From NCBI GenBank assembly GCA_023101885.1, contig JALPQD010000304.1:496001-560000 (forward strand): a stretch of 64,000 nucleotides of DNA, written 5' to 3'. Position 1 is the first letter of the stretch; each line of letters starts with the position of its first letter. The stretch is from Typhlomys cinereus. Taxonomy: Eukaryota > Chordata > Mammalia > Rodentia > Platacanthomyidae. The notes beneath the pieces were generated by a model. That model was not told the DNA's origin. It saw only the letters and a program-made list of their open reading frames with translations, and ran no database searches. The position numbers were made by a program, and so were the translations under genes. Shown one piece after another: positions 10,851 to 22,421 of this stretch.

Positions 10851-12841
10851 GAGAAAATATCTATTTTGAAACTTCAGTAGCTTTTACATTTGAGTTTTCT
10901 AACATTTTTGTTCAACATTAATGTTTTATCTACATATCCCTGGAGTGAAAAGTGGGATTAAAAGATGTATGAAGCAAAGAATTTAAAATATTGTCCTTTG
11001 ACATAGAATTGCATTGTTCCTTTCTACATAGATGTGAACATAGGATAGGGCCCCTCGATTCCATTTTTATGGGGTTCTTCCGTAATCCCATTTTTTTCTT
11101 TGTCCCTTAGAATGTTAAATATCCTTCTTCTCTAGAGACTAAATTAGGTGCATCTTGACTTTATTTCTTAGGACATAAGAAATCTCTCTCTCCTCCATAA
11201 GCTGTCAGTACCATTTATATTTTAAATGAACGGCAGCCTCTTTCCTGAAGAAGGGACCTCAGCTTTCTTTGGGGATTATCTAAACAATGTCATGCGTCCC
11301 TTTCCTCTGGTCCATCTTCACATGAGAAGGCATAAATCACGTGCCTAACAAATAAACACAACTGACATGTTATTTCTCTTTCTACGGAGACATGAATTCT
11401 CTAATCTCCTATTTCTCATAAGCAGGCTTATTTAAGGGGACTGAAATCCTAGTGTATATACAACCGTACTCTTTAAGAAAGGAAACTAATGCAATTGCAC
11501 GTTAGCAAAGTGTAATGCAACATGAGTGCATGAATACCTTTTGCTGTTTGGCTTCTCTCATCCTGTTTAGCTATAAAAACCAGAAAGCTGCAAGGAAAAG
11601 AACAGCTCACAGAGGGGAAAGGCCACGCACAATACCTTGCACGATGCCTCACACGACTCCACGCAAGACATGCCCCTGGGCTCAGGGCCGGGAAGCTGTC
11701 TTTCAAGCATGAGTTTTTATTGTTAAGGTCTTTATTAAAAGTTAGCTTTAACCTATTAAGAAAAGAGTGATTTAGAAATAGAGGAAAAGGAGCAAGTCTT
11801 CCCCATTCATCCTTCCCTATTATAAAAGTGTATTAGGCTAACACTATCTTGGCACAGCCCATACCTCTTGACTAACAAATAGAGGAGTTGTTAAAGCTCA
11901 CCTGACCTCAGAGGTCTTTCTATAACAGTTAAAAAGCAGTGGCTTGCACTCCACAGCCAAGATGGGCCCTGGGTGTTAGTAGAGACTTTTGATTGGAACG
12001 GAAGTGATCTACCAAAATAAAGGTCATTAAACTGTTCTCAAGAAAGCAGCAACTGAGGACTTGTGCTTGGGTGTTAGTGTCAGGCAAGATTCTTGGGAAT
12101 GGGGTCTGCTTGGTGTGAGTTTGATTTGTCTCTTCCAGCAGTTCAGATTTGGTATGATAGCTGGGCTGGTAACATCTTAGGAAGGCCAAGGAAGGTGCTT
12201 ACTGTATAAGCAAATCCTTCTGCCATAAGTAGGTAGTACAAACTCTTTTCCTTGTGTAAGACCCAGGCAGTAGGCCTTAAAGATCACTAAGAGGGGACCT
12301 GCCAAGGGGATGGTAAGGGCCCTGAAGCCTACCCCATTGCAAAGACAGAAGAGGCCATCCTAGGTTAGTGATGTCCAGTGCAAGGTGACCGTTTGGAAAA
12401 TTAAGTCCCAGGAATCTGGTGACCCAGTAGACTGATGCCTCAGGATTTAAAAATGAGACACTGTGGTTTTTCCCATAGCAGCGGTGTAGAGTCAGAGCAA
12501 CTGTAGTGCTTGGAAAGTAGCCAGACATTTCACATGTGTGTGGGGTGTCTGGGGAGGGGGCTGTGCACATGCATACAAGGGAATGTGCACATTCTTTCTT
12601 GGGCCAGAAGTAGCCGATGTGGGAAAGATTCCTGCTGGAGACATTTTCAGCTGGCCCAAAGGACTGCCTGCATGATTGATGTGACCCAAACAGTGCTGGG
12701 TCACTAGATTCCCTGGAGTGGAGGGAAGAAGAAAGAAAAACAACCAGCTAAAGGGATGTGTGCTGTTTACATAAGGAGAATTATAGTCTGAAAACCCAAA
12801 ATGTACCCTCAAGAAAGTAGACAACTTCCCCACCCTCTTTG
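10851..12841. other. Unique sequence without coding signal
   Basis: No exon-like segment is convincing. The minus-strand frames at 12277-12570 and 12492-12899 are long for this area but overlap in different frames, and the latter enters a SINE. I take them as chance. Confidence 0.35.
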
Positions 12842-13168
12842 TCTTTGGTATGTAGAGCAGCGTATGAGTAGATGCATGTTCATATCTATGGACACACATG
12901 TCTGGTACAGGTATGCACCATGTGTATACTTACACATGGCAGCTGGAGGTTGACACTGGGAACCATCCTCAACTGCTTTTTCATCTTAATTTTTTTTTTT
13001 TTGAGTTCTATGACAGGGACAGCCTGACCCAGTCTTGACGTTCTAAGGTTGGAGTTGTAAGCAGACTACCATGCCTGCATGTCATTTTACAGAGAATCAG
13101 GGGATCTGAACTATGGTCCTTTTACTTGCATGGCAAGCTCTTTAACCGTGGAGTCATCTCCCCAGAAC
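12842..13168 (-). repeat. Long B2/B3-superfamily SINE
   Basis: The left part is TG/CATG-rich and includes a T-run (about 12989-13001). The right end, GGCAAGCTCTTTAACCGTGG then AGTCATCTCCCCAG, is the reversed tRNA-like head. Confidence 0.6.
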
Positions 13169-13203
13169 AAACTGGGCTGCTTTAACCACTCCCCCGTTTT
13201 TAC

Positions 13204-13314
13204 GTGGCTTTTTTTTTTTTTTTTTTTTTTTTTTTTGCGTGGGATCTAGGATCTGTACTCAAGTCTTTTTGCTTGCAAGGTAAAGGTTTCACCCCTGAGT
13301 CATCTCGCCAGCCC
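13204..13314 (-). repeat. Truncated B2-like SINE with poly(T)
   Basis: A run of about 30 T lies at 13208-13236. It adjoins GCGTGGGATCTAGGATCTG and ends TCATCTCGCCAGCCC. Only the head half of the SINE remains, joined to the oligo(T). Confidence 0.75.
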
Positions 13315-13399
13315 AATAATGTGAACATTTTTAGTAGAAGACTAGACGTTATGTGTAGAGCTGTCTGCAACATGACACAACCTTTGGCTTGTTTGTTTG

Positions 13400-13484
13400 T
13401 TTGTTTATTGCCACACTGAGGAATGAACCCCAGACTTCTCGCATGCCAGGCAAGCGCTCTGCCTTTGAGCCTCCACTCCAGCTG
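13400..13484 (-). repeat. ID element
   Basis: GAATGAACCCCAGACTTCTC then GCCAGGCAAGCGCTCTGCC is the reverse complement of the ID body. A (TTTG)n stretch at 13388-13405 corresponds to its tail. Confidence 0.7.
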
Positions 13485-14187
13485 CTTTAATAAAGTCTCC
13501 TTTTAAACATTCCCCGTCACTTTATGAGACCACTCCCCCTTAATGATGTGTTAAGTTCTAAAATACCCAGTTAGTAGCCTGTTTCTGAAGTAGCTTTCCT
13601 TAGAAAATGACAGGGTGATCAGTTCAGAACAGAGACCGTCTGCCGCGGAGGGAGCTTCCTGGGGTCAGGTAGAACATCTGTTCTAGAGGGATGGGAATGG
13701 GTAAACTAATTTGTAAACAAATTTCAGGAGGTTGAGGGACCCAAAGCTCTGTGAAGTTCTTGAAAAGCGTAGTCGCTCCCATTTTTAGTGCGTGTGTGTT
13801 TGGAGTTGGGGGGCGGAGAGGGGGCTTCTTTTAAGAAGACAGCAGTTAACATAGTAGCTGCAGAAGGTTTGGTAACTGACGTTTTTTGCTGGTATCCACT
13901 CGTCTATGTATCTTCGAGAGAGCAGGGAGTCCTTGCCTAACATTTAAAATGCTGCCCAGGTCTGCCGTCATTCATTCCATTGCTTTTGCTTTCAGTTGCT
14001 CGTTTCTGTCTATTGGCTGAAGGTGCGGTGTCCAGGGAAGGCCAGGCAGGTTCCACCAGTCTCACATGACACCTTCAGAGCTTGGACAGCCCTGTCCTCC
14101 CCAGCACATTGAATTCCCAATTCTCGGAGCAAATCCATTACTTGGGTGCCCGAGCTCTAGCTAGTGAGCAGCTTTTATTTTAGTTGG
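13485..14187. other. Unique sequence
   Basis: Moderately GC-rich in places (TGCCGCGGAGGG near 13640) but no CpG island and no frame of note. Confidence 0.35.
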
Positions 14188-14403
14188 CTTTTTTTTTTTT
14201 TTTTTCTGTTAAGAAAATGCTTCAAACTACAAAGTAAACACCTTTACGCTGTATCAGAACAATTGTGTGTGGCGGGCAGAGGCCAATGGTGGGAAATCAG
14301 TTCTCCCCTCCACAGTGTGGGCATTGTGTGGGCTCGGGGAATTGAACTCAGGTTGTCAGGTTTATGTACAACTTACTTTTACCCGCGGAGCTTTCTGGAA
14401 GCC
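14188..14403 (-). repeat. B3-type SINE with poly(T)
   Basis: A T-run at about 14189-14205 is followed by GAATTGAACTCAGGTTGTCA and TTACCCGCGGAGC, the reversed B-box and A-box regions of B3. Confidence 0.6.
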
Positions 14404-14469
14404 CCCTCCCCTTTCTTATCAGCATTGACAGTCCTGCCAAGCTGCCCTCTGCTTACTACATGGAAATGG

Positions 14470-15078
14470 ACGTGTGTATGTGTGTGAATGCATGTGAGGT
14501 CAGAAGACAACCTTGGCCTCAGTCCCTCCTGCCTTCCGCTTTTTTTAAATACAGTATCGCTTGGTTGCTTTTCTGTTGCATGGACCAGGCTAGCTGGCCT
14601 ATGAGCCTCTGGGGATTCTCCTGTCTGCCTCCCATCTCCCCACAGAAGTGCTGAGATCACAGACAATGGCACTATGCATCTGGCTTCTTCATGGGTTCTA
14701 GGGATTTGAACTGGGGTCCCCATGCTTGTATAGAAAGTATGTTTTACCGGGGCTGGAGAGCTGGCTCAGGGGTTAAGCCTCTGTCTTGCAGGCGGAAGGT
14801 CCCGAGTTCTGATCCTAGACCCCATGTGTAGACGCCGGGCAGAAGCGGGGGCGGCCTGCGTTTCTGGTCCTGGTAGGGCAGAGCCTGTGAATCCTGGGGC
14901 AGAGTAAACAAAGAGGAGGTGGAGGCGTCCATGGTGGTTCCCGAATTCGCCCGTGATTCTACACACATATACACACACACATAAATACACACAAGCACAC
15001 ACGCACAATTGAATAAATAAATAAAATATTTTTTAAAAAGTTAAAAAAAAAAGAAAGTGTGTTTTACTTACTGAGCCT
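14470..15078 (-). repeat. Composite B2-superfamily SINE split by a younger SINE
   Basis: GACCAGGCTAGCTGGCCTAT, a CCTCTGGGGATTCTCCTGTC segment and GATTTGAACTGGGGTCCCCA give a reversed composite SINE. Its end is separated by the B2-like insertion at 14748-15051; TTACTGAGCCTC after 15067 continues it. Confidence 0.55.
14748..15051 (+). repeat. B2-like SINE, GC-rich subfamily, with target duplication
   Basis: Head GGGGCTGGAGAGCTGGCTCA, B-box CCCGAGTTCTGATCC, GC-rich body, (CA)n with TA steps, then an AATTGAATAAATAAATAAA tail. Flanks AGAAAGTATGTTTTAC (14732-14747) and AGAAAGTGTGTTTTAC (15052-15067) match at 15 of 16 bases, a classic L1-driven target duplication. Frames on the minus strand here are SINE read-through. 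Confidence 0.9.
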
Positions 15079-15189
15079 CAGTCAGTCACATTCTTGGTTT
15101 GAAACAAAACAAAACAAAAGTAATCAGCAAGGAGACAAGACTCACAGAGGAGAAATGCAGCACTTATTTCTAGATTCTGGGGTTCTTTT

Positions 15190-15570
15190 TAGCTAATTTT
15201 TTTAAAGTTAGTATACAAAGTGATGGTTTTCGTTATAACAATTTCATACCTACATGTCATTAGTACTTTGTTCTATCTTGTCCCCCTCCCCTCAGTTTCC
15301 CCATTGCCCCTTGGGATGGTTCCCTCCTTCCCCCAAACAGTGCCCCTTTCTGCTTTCATTCTTTAATCTGGTGTTCATAGATTCCCATTCTAAACTTTCT
15401 TTGTCACATCTTGCTTTTCAACAATTTCATGTCCATCAACTGTCCCTTTCACAAGTGGTAGGAGACCGTTTTGGAAAAGTAAAGCCTTCTCATTTCATGC
15501 CATGGTTCTTTTGGTTGGCAACTAAACTAGAACACCATGGCAGGTCTCCTCCTTGGAATGCCTAACTAAG
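15190..15570 (-). repeat. L1 3'UTR fragment
   Basis: GTATACAAAGTGATGG, then TTTCATACCTACATGTCATT and TTGTCCCCCTCCCCTCAG reproduce the reversed 3'UTR of rodent L1. The 103-codon plus-strand frame is a read-through. Confidence 0.65.
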
Positions 15571-15652
15571 CGAGTGGCCTTTCTCCCTCCAGAGATGCTG
15601 GTGAAGAGACCTTTCAGCAGTCCTTCAGCCTATATACACTTTAGAAAGCTAT

Positions 15653-15812
15653 GTGCACATGCTTACACACACATGCACACATATGCACGCATACGCATGC
15701 ACGCATATGCATGCATACACGTGTACACATACACACGCACACCTGCATATACACATATGCACACACATGAGCACAACATGTGCACGTGCATGCACACATA
15801 CACATATGCACA
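15653..15812. repeat. CATGCA/CACA alternating purine-pyrimidine tract
   Basis: About 160 bases of near-strict alternation of purine and pyrimidine, with CA, TG and CG steps (ATGCACGCATACGCATGC and similar). Six-frame reading frames here consist of H, T, Y, C, V and M and are artefacts. Confidence 0.85.
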
Positions 15813-17030
15813 CAGCTTTTACTACTGGGTAGGCAACTTTGAAGCAAAGGCAATGACATCGTTTCATTCCTTCCAGACTGTGGTCCAAGGTGAATACATT
15901 AAATATAGAGCTTGGGATTTACCTAATGGTTTTCAGAAGCCAAACCCATAGCTTTGATTAATGCTGCCTCCTAATGCCAATGGTGTGGGACCCCAGTAAA
16001 TCATTAGGACATTTTCCCGCTGGTAATATATTAAAGCCATACATTCCAGGCTACTGTGGCTCAGTGATATATTGCTCAGAGAGAAACACACCCAACTGCT
16101 AAAAGGCTGTGTTGTGCACACTTGGGCTGCCTTAAGCCTGCCTGTGTTTCTTAGACGAATCTGTTTGCAGCATGGAGAGTACTCAGAGAGCTTTGGTTTG
16201 TGAGTTTTTTTTTTTTTTTCTCCAATGCAGTTGAAATACTTAACTTTATGTGATTTCTTTGTTCCAAAAGAACCAAAGTGCAATCACCTATGAAGAACGT
16301 TTAACACAGACCAAGAGAATTAAGTTTGGATTCACACCCATGCTTTGAATTTTGGCCTTCCTACAACATGCCCTATGTGTCTCGAGTACGTCAGTGATTT
16401 CAGTTTTCAGTTAACTGGGAATGTGGTATGTATGTGTTCTACCATGCAAAGTTCAGAGAGGATGAGCTGAGAGTGCACATATAAGTAGATGGTCAGTCTT
16501 TGCTGCCTAATGAATGAGTAGTGGACAGTAATGACTGCCATGTGGTATGTGCAAATCAAGAAGCTATAATATCAATGGAAGTGTCCTGACCAGCATTTCT
16601 ATACCCAACTTTGAGCCATCCTATAATGATTACTTTTCGGGGGCTTCTTTGCTGACTAAATTTATAGAGACAAGTTTGACAATCTGGGTAATGTCTTCCC
16701 ACTTGGAAGTCATAAAGCACCATTGAAGAATACTGAAAAGTAATCAGTCCCCTTGTCTGCCAATAACAGCCAGTTTAACATGTGACTGGACACAAAACAC
16801 CATGCGACAAACCATGTACAGTCTCTCAGGGAGAAAAGGAGGGAGAACTGTCTACCTTGTTCTTGACCTGTGTTTTTGGCTGTTAGTGTTAGAGGTGAAA
16901 GAAAATCACAGAACCACAAATTTAGCTAAAAGAACAGCTTCAAGCACCCCAGATGATCTCAGGCAAACTCTGATTCCATCTGGGATTACCTGGTGTGATA
17001 TCTAAAGTCAGCAAAACCCACTTGACTGTC
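15813..17030. other. Unique sequence
   Basis: A T-run lies at about 16205-16219. No gene, RNA or clear repeat is seen. Confidence 0.35.
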
Positions 17031-17034
17031 TTAG

Positions 17035-17430
17035 TTCAAGTATTTTTCCTATAACAGAATGCCATAGATTTAAATGGCATTTAATGGGTAGCTTTTAAAG
17101 AAACAAAAGAATGAGAACAAAAGCAAATGTGTTTCCCCTAGGCCTGGAGGATGAGGAGTCTGATGCCAAGTCTCCATTGCAAAGGACAAGAGGGAATAAA
17201 GAAGGAAAAGACAGAGGCAGGGAAGAGACAGACAGACAGACACTCAGATGAAAGGAATATATGCACACTAGGGAGGTCAGACTCCCCTCTATAAGCCCCC
17301 CTGTTGTTCCTCCCCTCTCCTGCTTCTCCACTCATGGAAGCAGAGCCACCTTTTAAAGGTCCCATTTCTAAAACTGTCGCATTGGGGATTAAGATCTCCA
17401 CACTTTGGGGGACACATCCACATAGTAGGC
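17035..17430 (-). repeat. MaLR/ERVL-like LTR, minus orientation, degraded
   Basis: TATAACAGAATGCCATAGAT at the left, AAAGGTCCCATTTCTAAAAC and GTCGCATTGGGGATTAAGAT then TTTGGGGGACACATCC at the right are the conserved blocks of reversed old LTRs of this type. Frames at 17095-17440 (-) are read-throughs. Confidence 0.55.
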
Positions 17431-18261
17431 AGAAATACACATGCCTCTAAAAATTTATATTACTTGGACTATTTTAGAAATCTCCGCGTGCTGCATGTGA
17501 ACAGCTTGCTGGAAGAAATAACGACTATTGTACCAATAGTAAAAACACAAATTTTTCTGTAATTTCTATAATTTTTCTATAATTTCACTAGCCTGACAAA
17601 CTCACTGTTTCATTTTTCTAGAATCCTCCCTAAGCTTTATCATGCACATGCATAATTTTGCACAATGACATCTTTGCATAGGCATAGTATTAATTTAGAT
17701 AGATTTTATTAAATGAGCAATATGTACTATAGGCTATAAAATCCAAAACAAGGGATATCTATACAGCTAGAAGTGAAAAAAAATCTCACCTCATTTAAAT
17801 CAGTTTTCATTGTCACAACTTTTTTCAAAAGTGAGTTTGTTTGCAACTGCGACGTTCTCATATTTACTTAATGTATCTTACCGAGCACTTCTACATCAGC
17901 ATGAAAACAAGTGTCGCATCTGCCTTGCTTCACATGATACTTTTACAAATGCCTCTTTGTGTTGTAATTAGAACTTTGAAGAACTGATGTGAACTGAATT
18001 GGGCCCTGGTGGTTTATTTATTTAGACGTAAAGCATCTGTACACAACAGGCATTGTCCAGTTAAGCACCATGGATCGGACACTGAGTTGGATGGCGAAGT
18101 GCAGCCAGTCAATAGATGGAATGCCAAACCGTTCCTGTTCTACTGAGCCCTTTCCGCTTCCTCCTTGGTGTGACACAAGAGGCGAAGCCTGGGTTTATGA
18201 TAACTTCCAAGAATAGTAGTATCAGCTCTGGATGACCCACATCTGGCTGGTTCTCAAGAGA
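17431..18261. other. AT-rich unique sequence
   Basis: Nothing coding is seen. A short internal duplication of TTTTTCTATAATTT-type sequence lies near 17553-17585. Confidence 0.35.
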
Positions 18262-18452
18262 CATCACCATACAGTCAGACACAACCACAAGCATCGTTGC
18301 ACACAGTCAGACTGTGGCCACAAAATCCCCGCACACACAGACACACCCACAGATAGAATCACCGCACACAGTCAGACACAGCCGTAGAATCACTGCACAC
18401 AGTCAGATACAGCCCCAGACATCGGGGCACACAGTCAGACAAAGCCACTTCC
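18262..18452. repeat. Minisatellite, about 30-36 bp unit, six copies
   Basis: The core GCACACAGTCAGACACAGCC recurs, with variation, near 18270, 18299, 18330, 18363, 18395 and 18427. Units end in AATC or CATC. The copies have drifted, and unit lengths vary from 29 to 36. Confidence 0.8.
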
Positions 18453-19829
18453 CTCATTTGTTTATCTGCTCACTAAGCATCTAGTTCTAGTCACATGACT
18501 GAAATATACAGATCATGATCACAACAGCAAGTAACATTTCCAGAATCCTTCCCTGCAGTGCTGACATCATGAACTTCGTATGTCCTGTCATTTGTACTCA
18601 CAACCCTCCAAAGTAGGTGTTTTTTTCCCCTAATTTTACAGAACCAAACTCAGAAACACTCAGTACCCCATTTATCCTTTAGGAAATAAGGTACCCCAAA
18701 GATTTTTCTTTTTCTTGAAGGAATTAGATAATTGTCAGATACTACCCCATCTTTCCAGCCATGTTGTGAAAAATTTATAAGTATTACCATTTTCAAATGC
18801 TAGTACTCAAATGACATTCAAAGGCCAGCTGCCTTCATGCCGTGAATCTCACAAGAACTAATTGGGCGCTGAGTTCTGGATACCTTGTTAGTGATAAGGC
18901 TGCTCAATGAAGGAGGCAAGACCTGGTTGCAGGGAATGAAGCCAGGAAGGAAAGACTTTTTCTGGAACGAAGGCAGTTGGGAGGTTGTGCTTTCTCCGGC
19001 TGGCATCAATTACTGACTTTCTGTCAGCAGAATATTCCAGATGGGCTGGTTTCTATAAAATCCCTGGGGGGAATCCCAGGATTTGGGTTCTGGGGGAAGG
19101 GAAAGGAGGAAGCTGGCAAAAGAGATTGTTTGAGAAGACCTTTTTTTTTTTTTTTTCAGTCCCCTGGATCAGGCATAAAGTAATGAACTGTCACGGAACA
19201 CACTTTGCTAATCGTTGCCTTTTCCCAAGCACAGAGAAGAGAGCAAGAGGACAGTCACTTTTGCCACATGACTGGAAGCTGACTTGTTTACAGGTTCTAA
19301 GCCCCCAAGGGGGCAGAAAGGGTGCCCCACAGAAGGCCAAGCATCTGCCCAGCTGATGGATTATTTTGTATATTCTAGAGCATGAAATCATGCCACTGTA
19401 ATCTGCCAATCCCCTGTCACCCAGTCCCGGGGGCTTCTGGGCTGGTTGAACCTGCTCAGGGACTTGGTTGTTTACAGAACGAAGCTGCTAGAGTGCGTCC
19501 CTCTTGTAGATGGCTCCTGTTTCTTCAGGGAAAAGTATCACATTCTCTGTTCCACTAAAATGTGTGGCCAGTGTGGAATTGATTAACATTTCCTGGCGAG
19601 AAGCTTTCTGAAAGGCTCTCTGCTGCCCACTGATTTCTAAGGAAACAGAATCTATGTTAGAATAATCTTACGGCAAAAAAATTCTTCAAAATGCTAATTA
19701 CATATATAGCATCAACAAGGAGGGAAGCCACTCCAAAGTATGAGTTTCACACACTGCCTAAAGAGGGAAGTGAGGTGAGGAGAGGGTCTGCCAGGAAGTT
19801 ATTCAAAATGTATTGTTTGAAATTGTGGT
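18453..19829. other. Unique sequence
   Basis: A T-run of 17 lies at 19140-19156. Frames at 18977-19356 (+) cross that run and have no support. Confidence 0.35.
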
Positions 19830-20154
19830 TGGGGCCGGGGGTTGGATGGGGAGAGAGCAGTGGATAAGAACACTTGCTTGCTGCATCAGTGTAAGGGCTG
19901 AGTTTGAATCTCCAGGACCCATGTAAAAGCAGGACCCATTGGCGCAAGCGTCTACAATCCCAGCACTCCTCCTGTAAGGAGATGGTGGGCAGAGACAGAA
20001 GAACCATCCAGAAGTTCACAGCCCAGCTATCCTGGTGCTTGAAGTGGAAAACAGCAAAGAGACTTTGTCTCAAGGAAGAAGGCAAAGATGGTCACACATG
20101 AGGTTGACCTCTGACTTCCTTGTGGGCAGCATGGCACACATGACCACAGTCACA
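19830..20154 (+). repeat. Long B2-superfamily composite SINE
   Basis: A diverged head (GAGAGAGCAGTGGATAAGAA), B box CTGAGTTTGAATCTCCAGG, B1-like CTACAATCCCAGCACTCC, GACTTTGTCTCAAGGAAG, then TTGACCTCTGACTTCC and CATG steps. It shares this order with 3724 and 44860. Its CA-rich 3' end probably seeded the huge tract that follows. Confidence 0.6.
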
Positions 20155-20648
20155 CACATGAATGCTTGTATGTGCACGTATACACACATATACACACACA
20201 TACATACACATGCACATACATACACACACAAATACACATACACATACACACACTCATATATACACATACACCCAAACACACATACATACACACACATACA
20301 CACAAACACACACACACATACACATACACACAAACACACACATACACACAAACACACACACATACACATACACACACATACACACAAACACACACATACA
20401 CATACACACAAACACACACATACACACAAACACACATATATACACACAAACACATACATGCACATAAACACACACATACACGCACACACACTCATACATA
20501 CACATACACACAAACACGTACACTCGCATACATACACACACTCATACATACATATACACATACAAACACACACACATACACACACATAAACACATACATA
20601 CACATACACAAACACACACCAACACACACAAACACACATACACACATT
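20155..20648. repeat. Very long CA/CATA/CAAA microsatellite
   Basis: Almost 500 bases are built of ACACAT, ACACAA and ACATAC words with very few G. It is interrupted too often to be a pure (CA)n but remains in a single compositional block. Many overlapping frames of up to about 200 codons on both strands are artefacts. Confidence 0.95.
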
Positions 20649-20664
20649 ACAAAGAGAAAGAAAG

Positions 20665-20790
20665 AGGTTGGTGGCACATACCTTATAGTTTCAGATCCAG
20701 AAAAGCTGAGACAAGGCTTTGAGGCCAGCCTGAATAGCAAAGGCAGACCATGCCCAAACCAACAAAACAAGCGAATAAATAAATAAACCC
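20665..20790 (+). repeat. B1-like fragment
   Basis: GTTGGTGGCACATACC, AGCTGAGACAAGGCTTTGAG and GCCAGCCTGAATAGCAAAG correspond to B1. It ends in an AATAAATAAATAAA tail. Confidence 0.55.
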
Positions 20791-21795
20791 TAAATGTGTT
20801 GTCTGAATTTTCCTGTATAGTGAGTCTACGCTGACTGTGTTACTTCTACAATTTAGATATTATTTCTAAAACAATCTTTCATATGACACATTAACAGTGG
20901 TTCTTGAATTCAGTTATTTTGAACTTTAAGATTCTCATTAATCTTTTAAAAGATCAGCTTGGCAAAATGCCATGTCTAGAAAGGAAAAATTTTAAGTGAC
21001 AAGATAGTCTGGGATTAGAATCCCCTTACAACGCAGAGGTTGTTTGCACTGGGAATGGACAGATAATACTCGGCAAACAGTCTGTGATTGCTCAGCACCC
21101 AGAGGACCAGCGGCCCCCAGCTCACGCCCGGTGCCTCAGACCACAGTTCATTTTCTGCGCGCCGTGCAGATGTGAACTGGTTTACCCTCACAAGTAGTGT
21201 GAATGCGCTGTTGCTGCTGCCGGAACGAGACGCGTACAGAGGTTAAAGGGGCTTTTTGACTGTAATTTTTGTGGAGATTGACTTAGCCGTCCATGGGATT
21301 CGGAGAAACTGAAACAGGAGACTGGTGTTTAATCAGCTGCAGGGGGATTTTCTGGTTTATGTCTGAGTCTCTGCTTTCGGGCAGTGCGTCGGGCAGGGAT
21401 GCGTGAGGCTGGGAACCTGCTTGCCGAGGCCCACTGCGGGGCAAAGCACTTTTACAACTTCTGCTGTCTAGGTGAGGCTTTTCCCTCTGGTCAACTTTCT
21501 CTGTTTTCCCCGGATCCAGACAGAGGCAGCGTGCCAACTGTGTAACTAGGTACAATAAGTTGTGACAAAAAGAACCCCTTACCCAGCTATAACGCAGAAC
21601 TAAATGCGTCCGAGGTGGCCATAGCTTTTTGGGCTTTACGTGGAAGCAGCGTCTCTTGAAACGGGACTGGTCCCTTGAGGGAACCCTGGATGCTATGCTA
21701 TGAAGCGGTTACAAGACACTTAGCCTCTAGGGATGCTCCCATGCTAGGGAGGATCTTACATGTACTTGATGTATTCTTCACAGGAAACCACAAAG
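20791..21795. other. Unique sequence, locally GC-rich
   Basis: About 21090-21240 has several CpGs (CTGCGCGCCGTGCAG, GAACGAGACGCGTAC) but too few for a CpG island. No exon could be argued. Confidence 0.35.
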
Positions 21796-21799
21796 TTAA

Positions 21800-21960
21800 T
21801 CGACTTTCTGTTGTTATGACAAAATGCCTGAGAAAATAAAAAGGAAGAGGACTTTATTTTGATCATGATGTCAGAGGTTTCGGTCCATGGCTGGTTGACC
21901 CTATTGCTTTGGGCCTGCGGAAAGACAGAACATTATGGCTGAAGCACGTGCTGGACAGAG
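21800..21960 (-). repeat. MaLR-like LTR fragment, minus orientation
   Basis: TTCTGTTGTTATGACAAAAT, TTTCGGTCCATGGCTGGTTG and TTGCTTTGGGCCTGCGG are in the usual order for reversed LTRs of this group. Only one end remains. Confidence 0.55.
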
Positions 21961-22080
21961 TCTGGGCTAATGTAAAGTGTTTAGACATTGATTCTTACAC
22001 CTGCTATCCTCCCTCTCTCTTTATGTATACATATATCAAACCTAACCTGACTGCTTTTGAAACACTATCAGCAGGTCCAT

Positions 22081-22160
22081 TTTCTTTTTTAATTAGTTAT
22101 TTTATTTTATTTTATTTTATTTTATTTTATTTTATTTGTGTGTGTGTGTCTGTGTGTCTC

Positions 22161-22194
<34 letters not shown>

Positions 22195-22421
22195 CGAGCG
22201 AGCATTTATGTCCTTGTGGAGGACCAAGGGTGACTTTGGGAATCATTCTGGATTGCTTCTACTTCCTTTTTGCTTTGGGATTTGCCAGGCTCTGCTACCA
22301 GGATTGGAGTTCAGGCTGCCACTGTTTCTGCCTAGTGTTTGCACATGGGATTTAGGTTCCAAAATCAAGTCCTTCTGCTTGTGAGGGCAGAGTCTTAACC
22401 CCTGAGCCATCTCTCCAGGCC
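22081..22421 (-). repeat. B2-like SINE with (TTTTA)n, TG and GA microsatellites
   Basis: On the minus strand it has head GGCCTGGAGAGATGGCTCAG, a body like the copies at 31005 and 50032, then CA, CT and an eight-copy (TAAAA)-type tail (22098-22137). The tail is a compound microsatellite of GA, GT and TTTTA. Confidence 0.85.

Noticed and set aside
18262..18452. CRISPR-like array
   Set aside because: The units have no constant repeat with distinct spacers, and the genome is a rodent's. It is a drifting minisatellite.
20035..20786. Long reading frames (up to 206 codons) on both strands
   Set aside because: They are read-throughs of the CA/CATA tract; the residues are only H, T, Y, I, N or V, C, M.
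21090..21240. CpG island or promoter
   Set aside because: The CpG density is raised for only about 150 bases, too short, with no adjacent exon.
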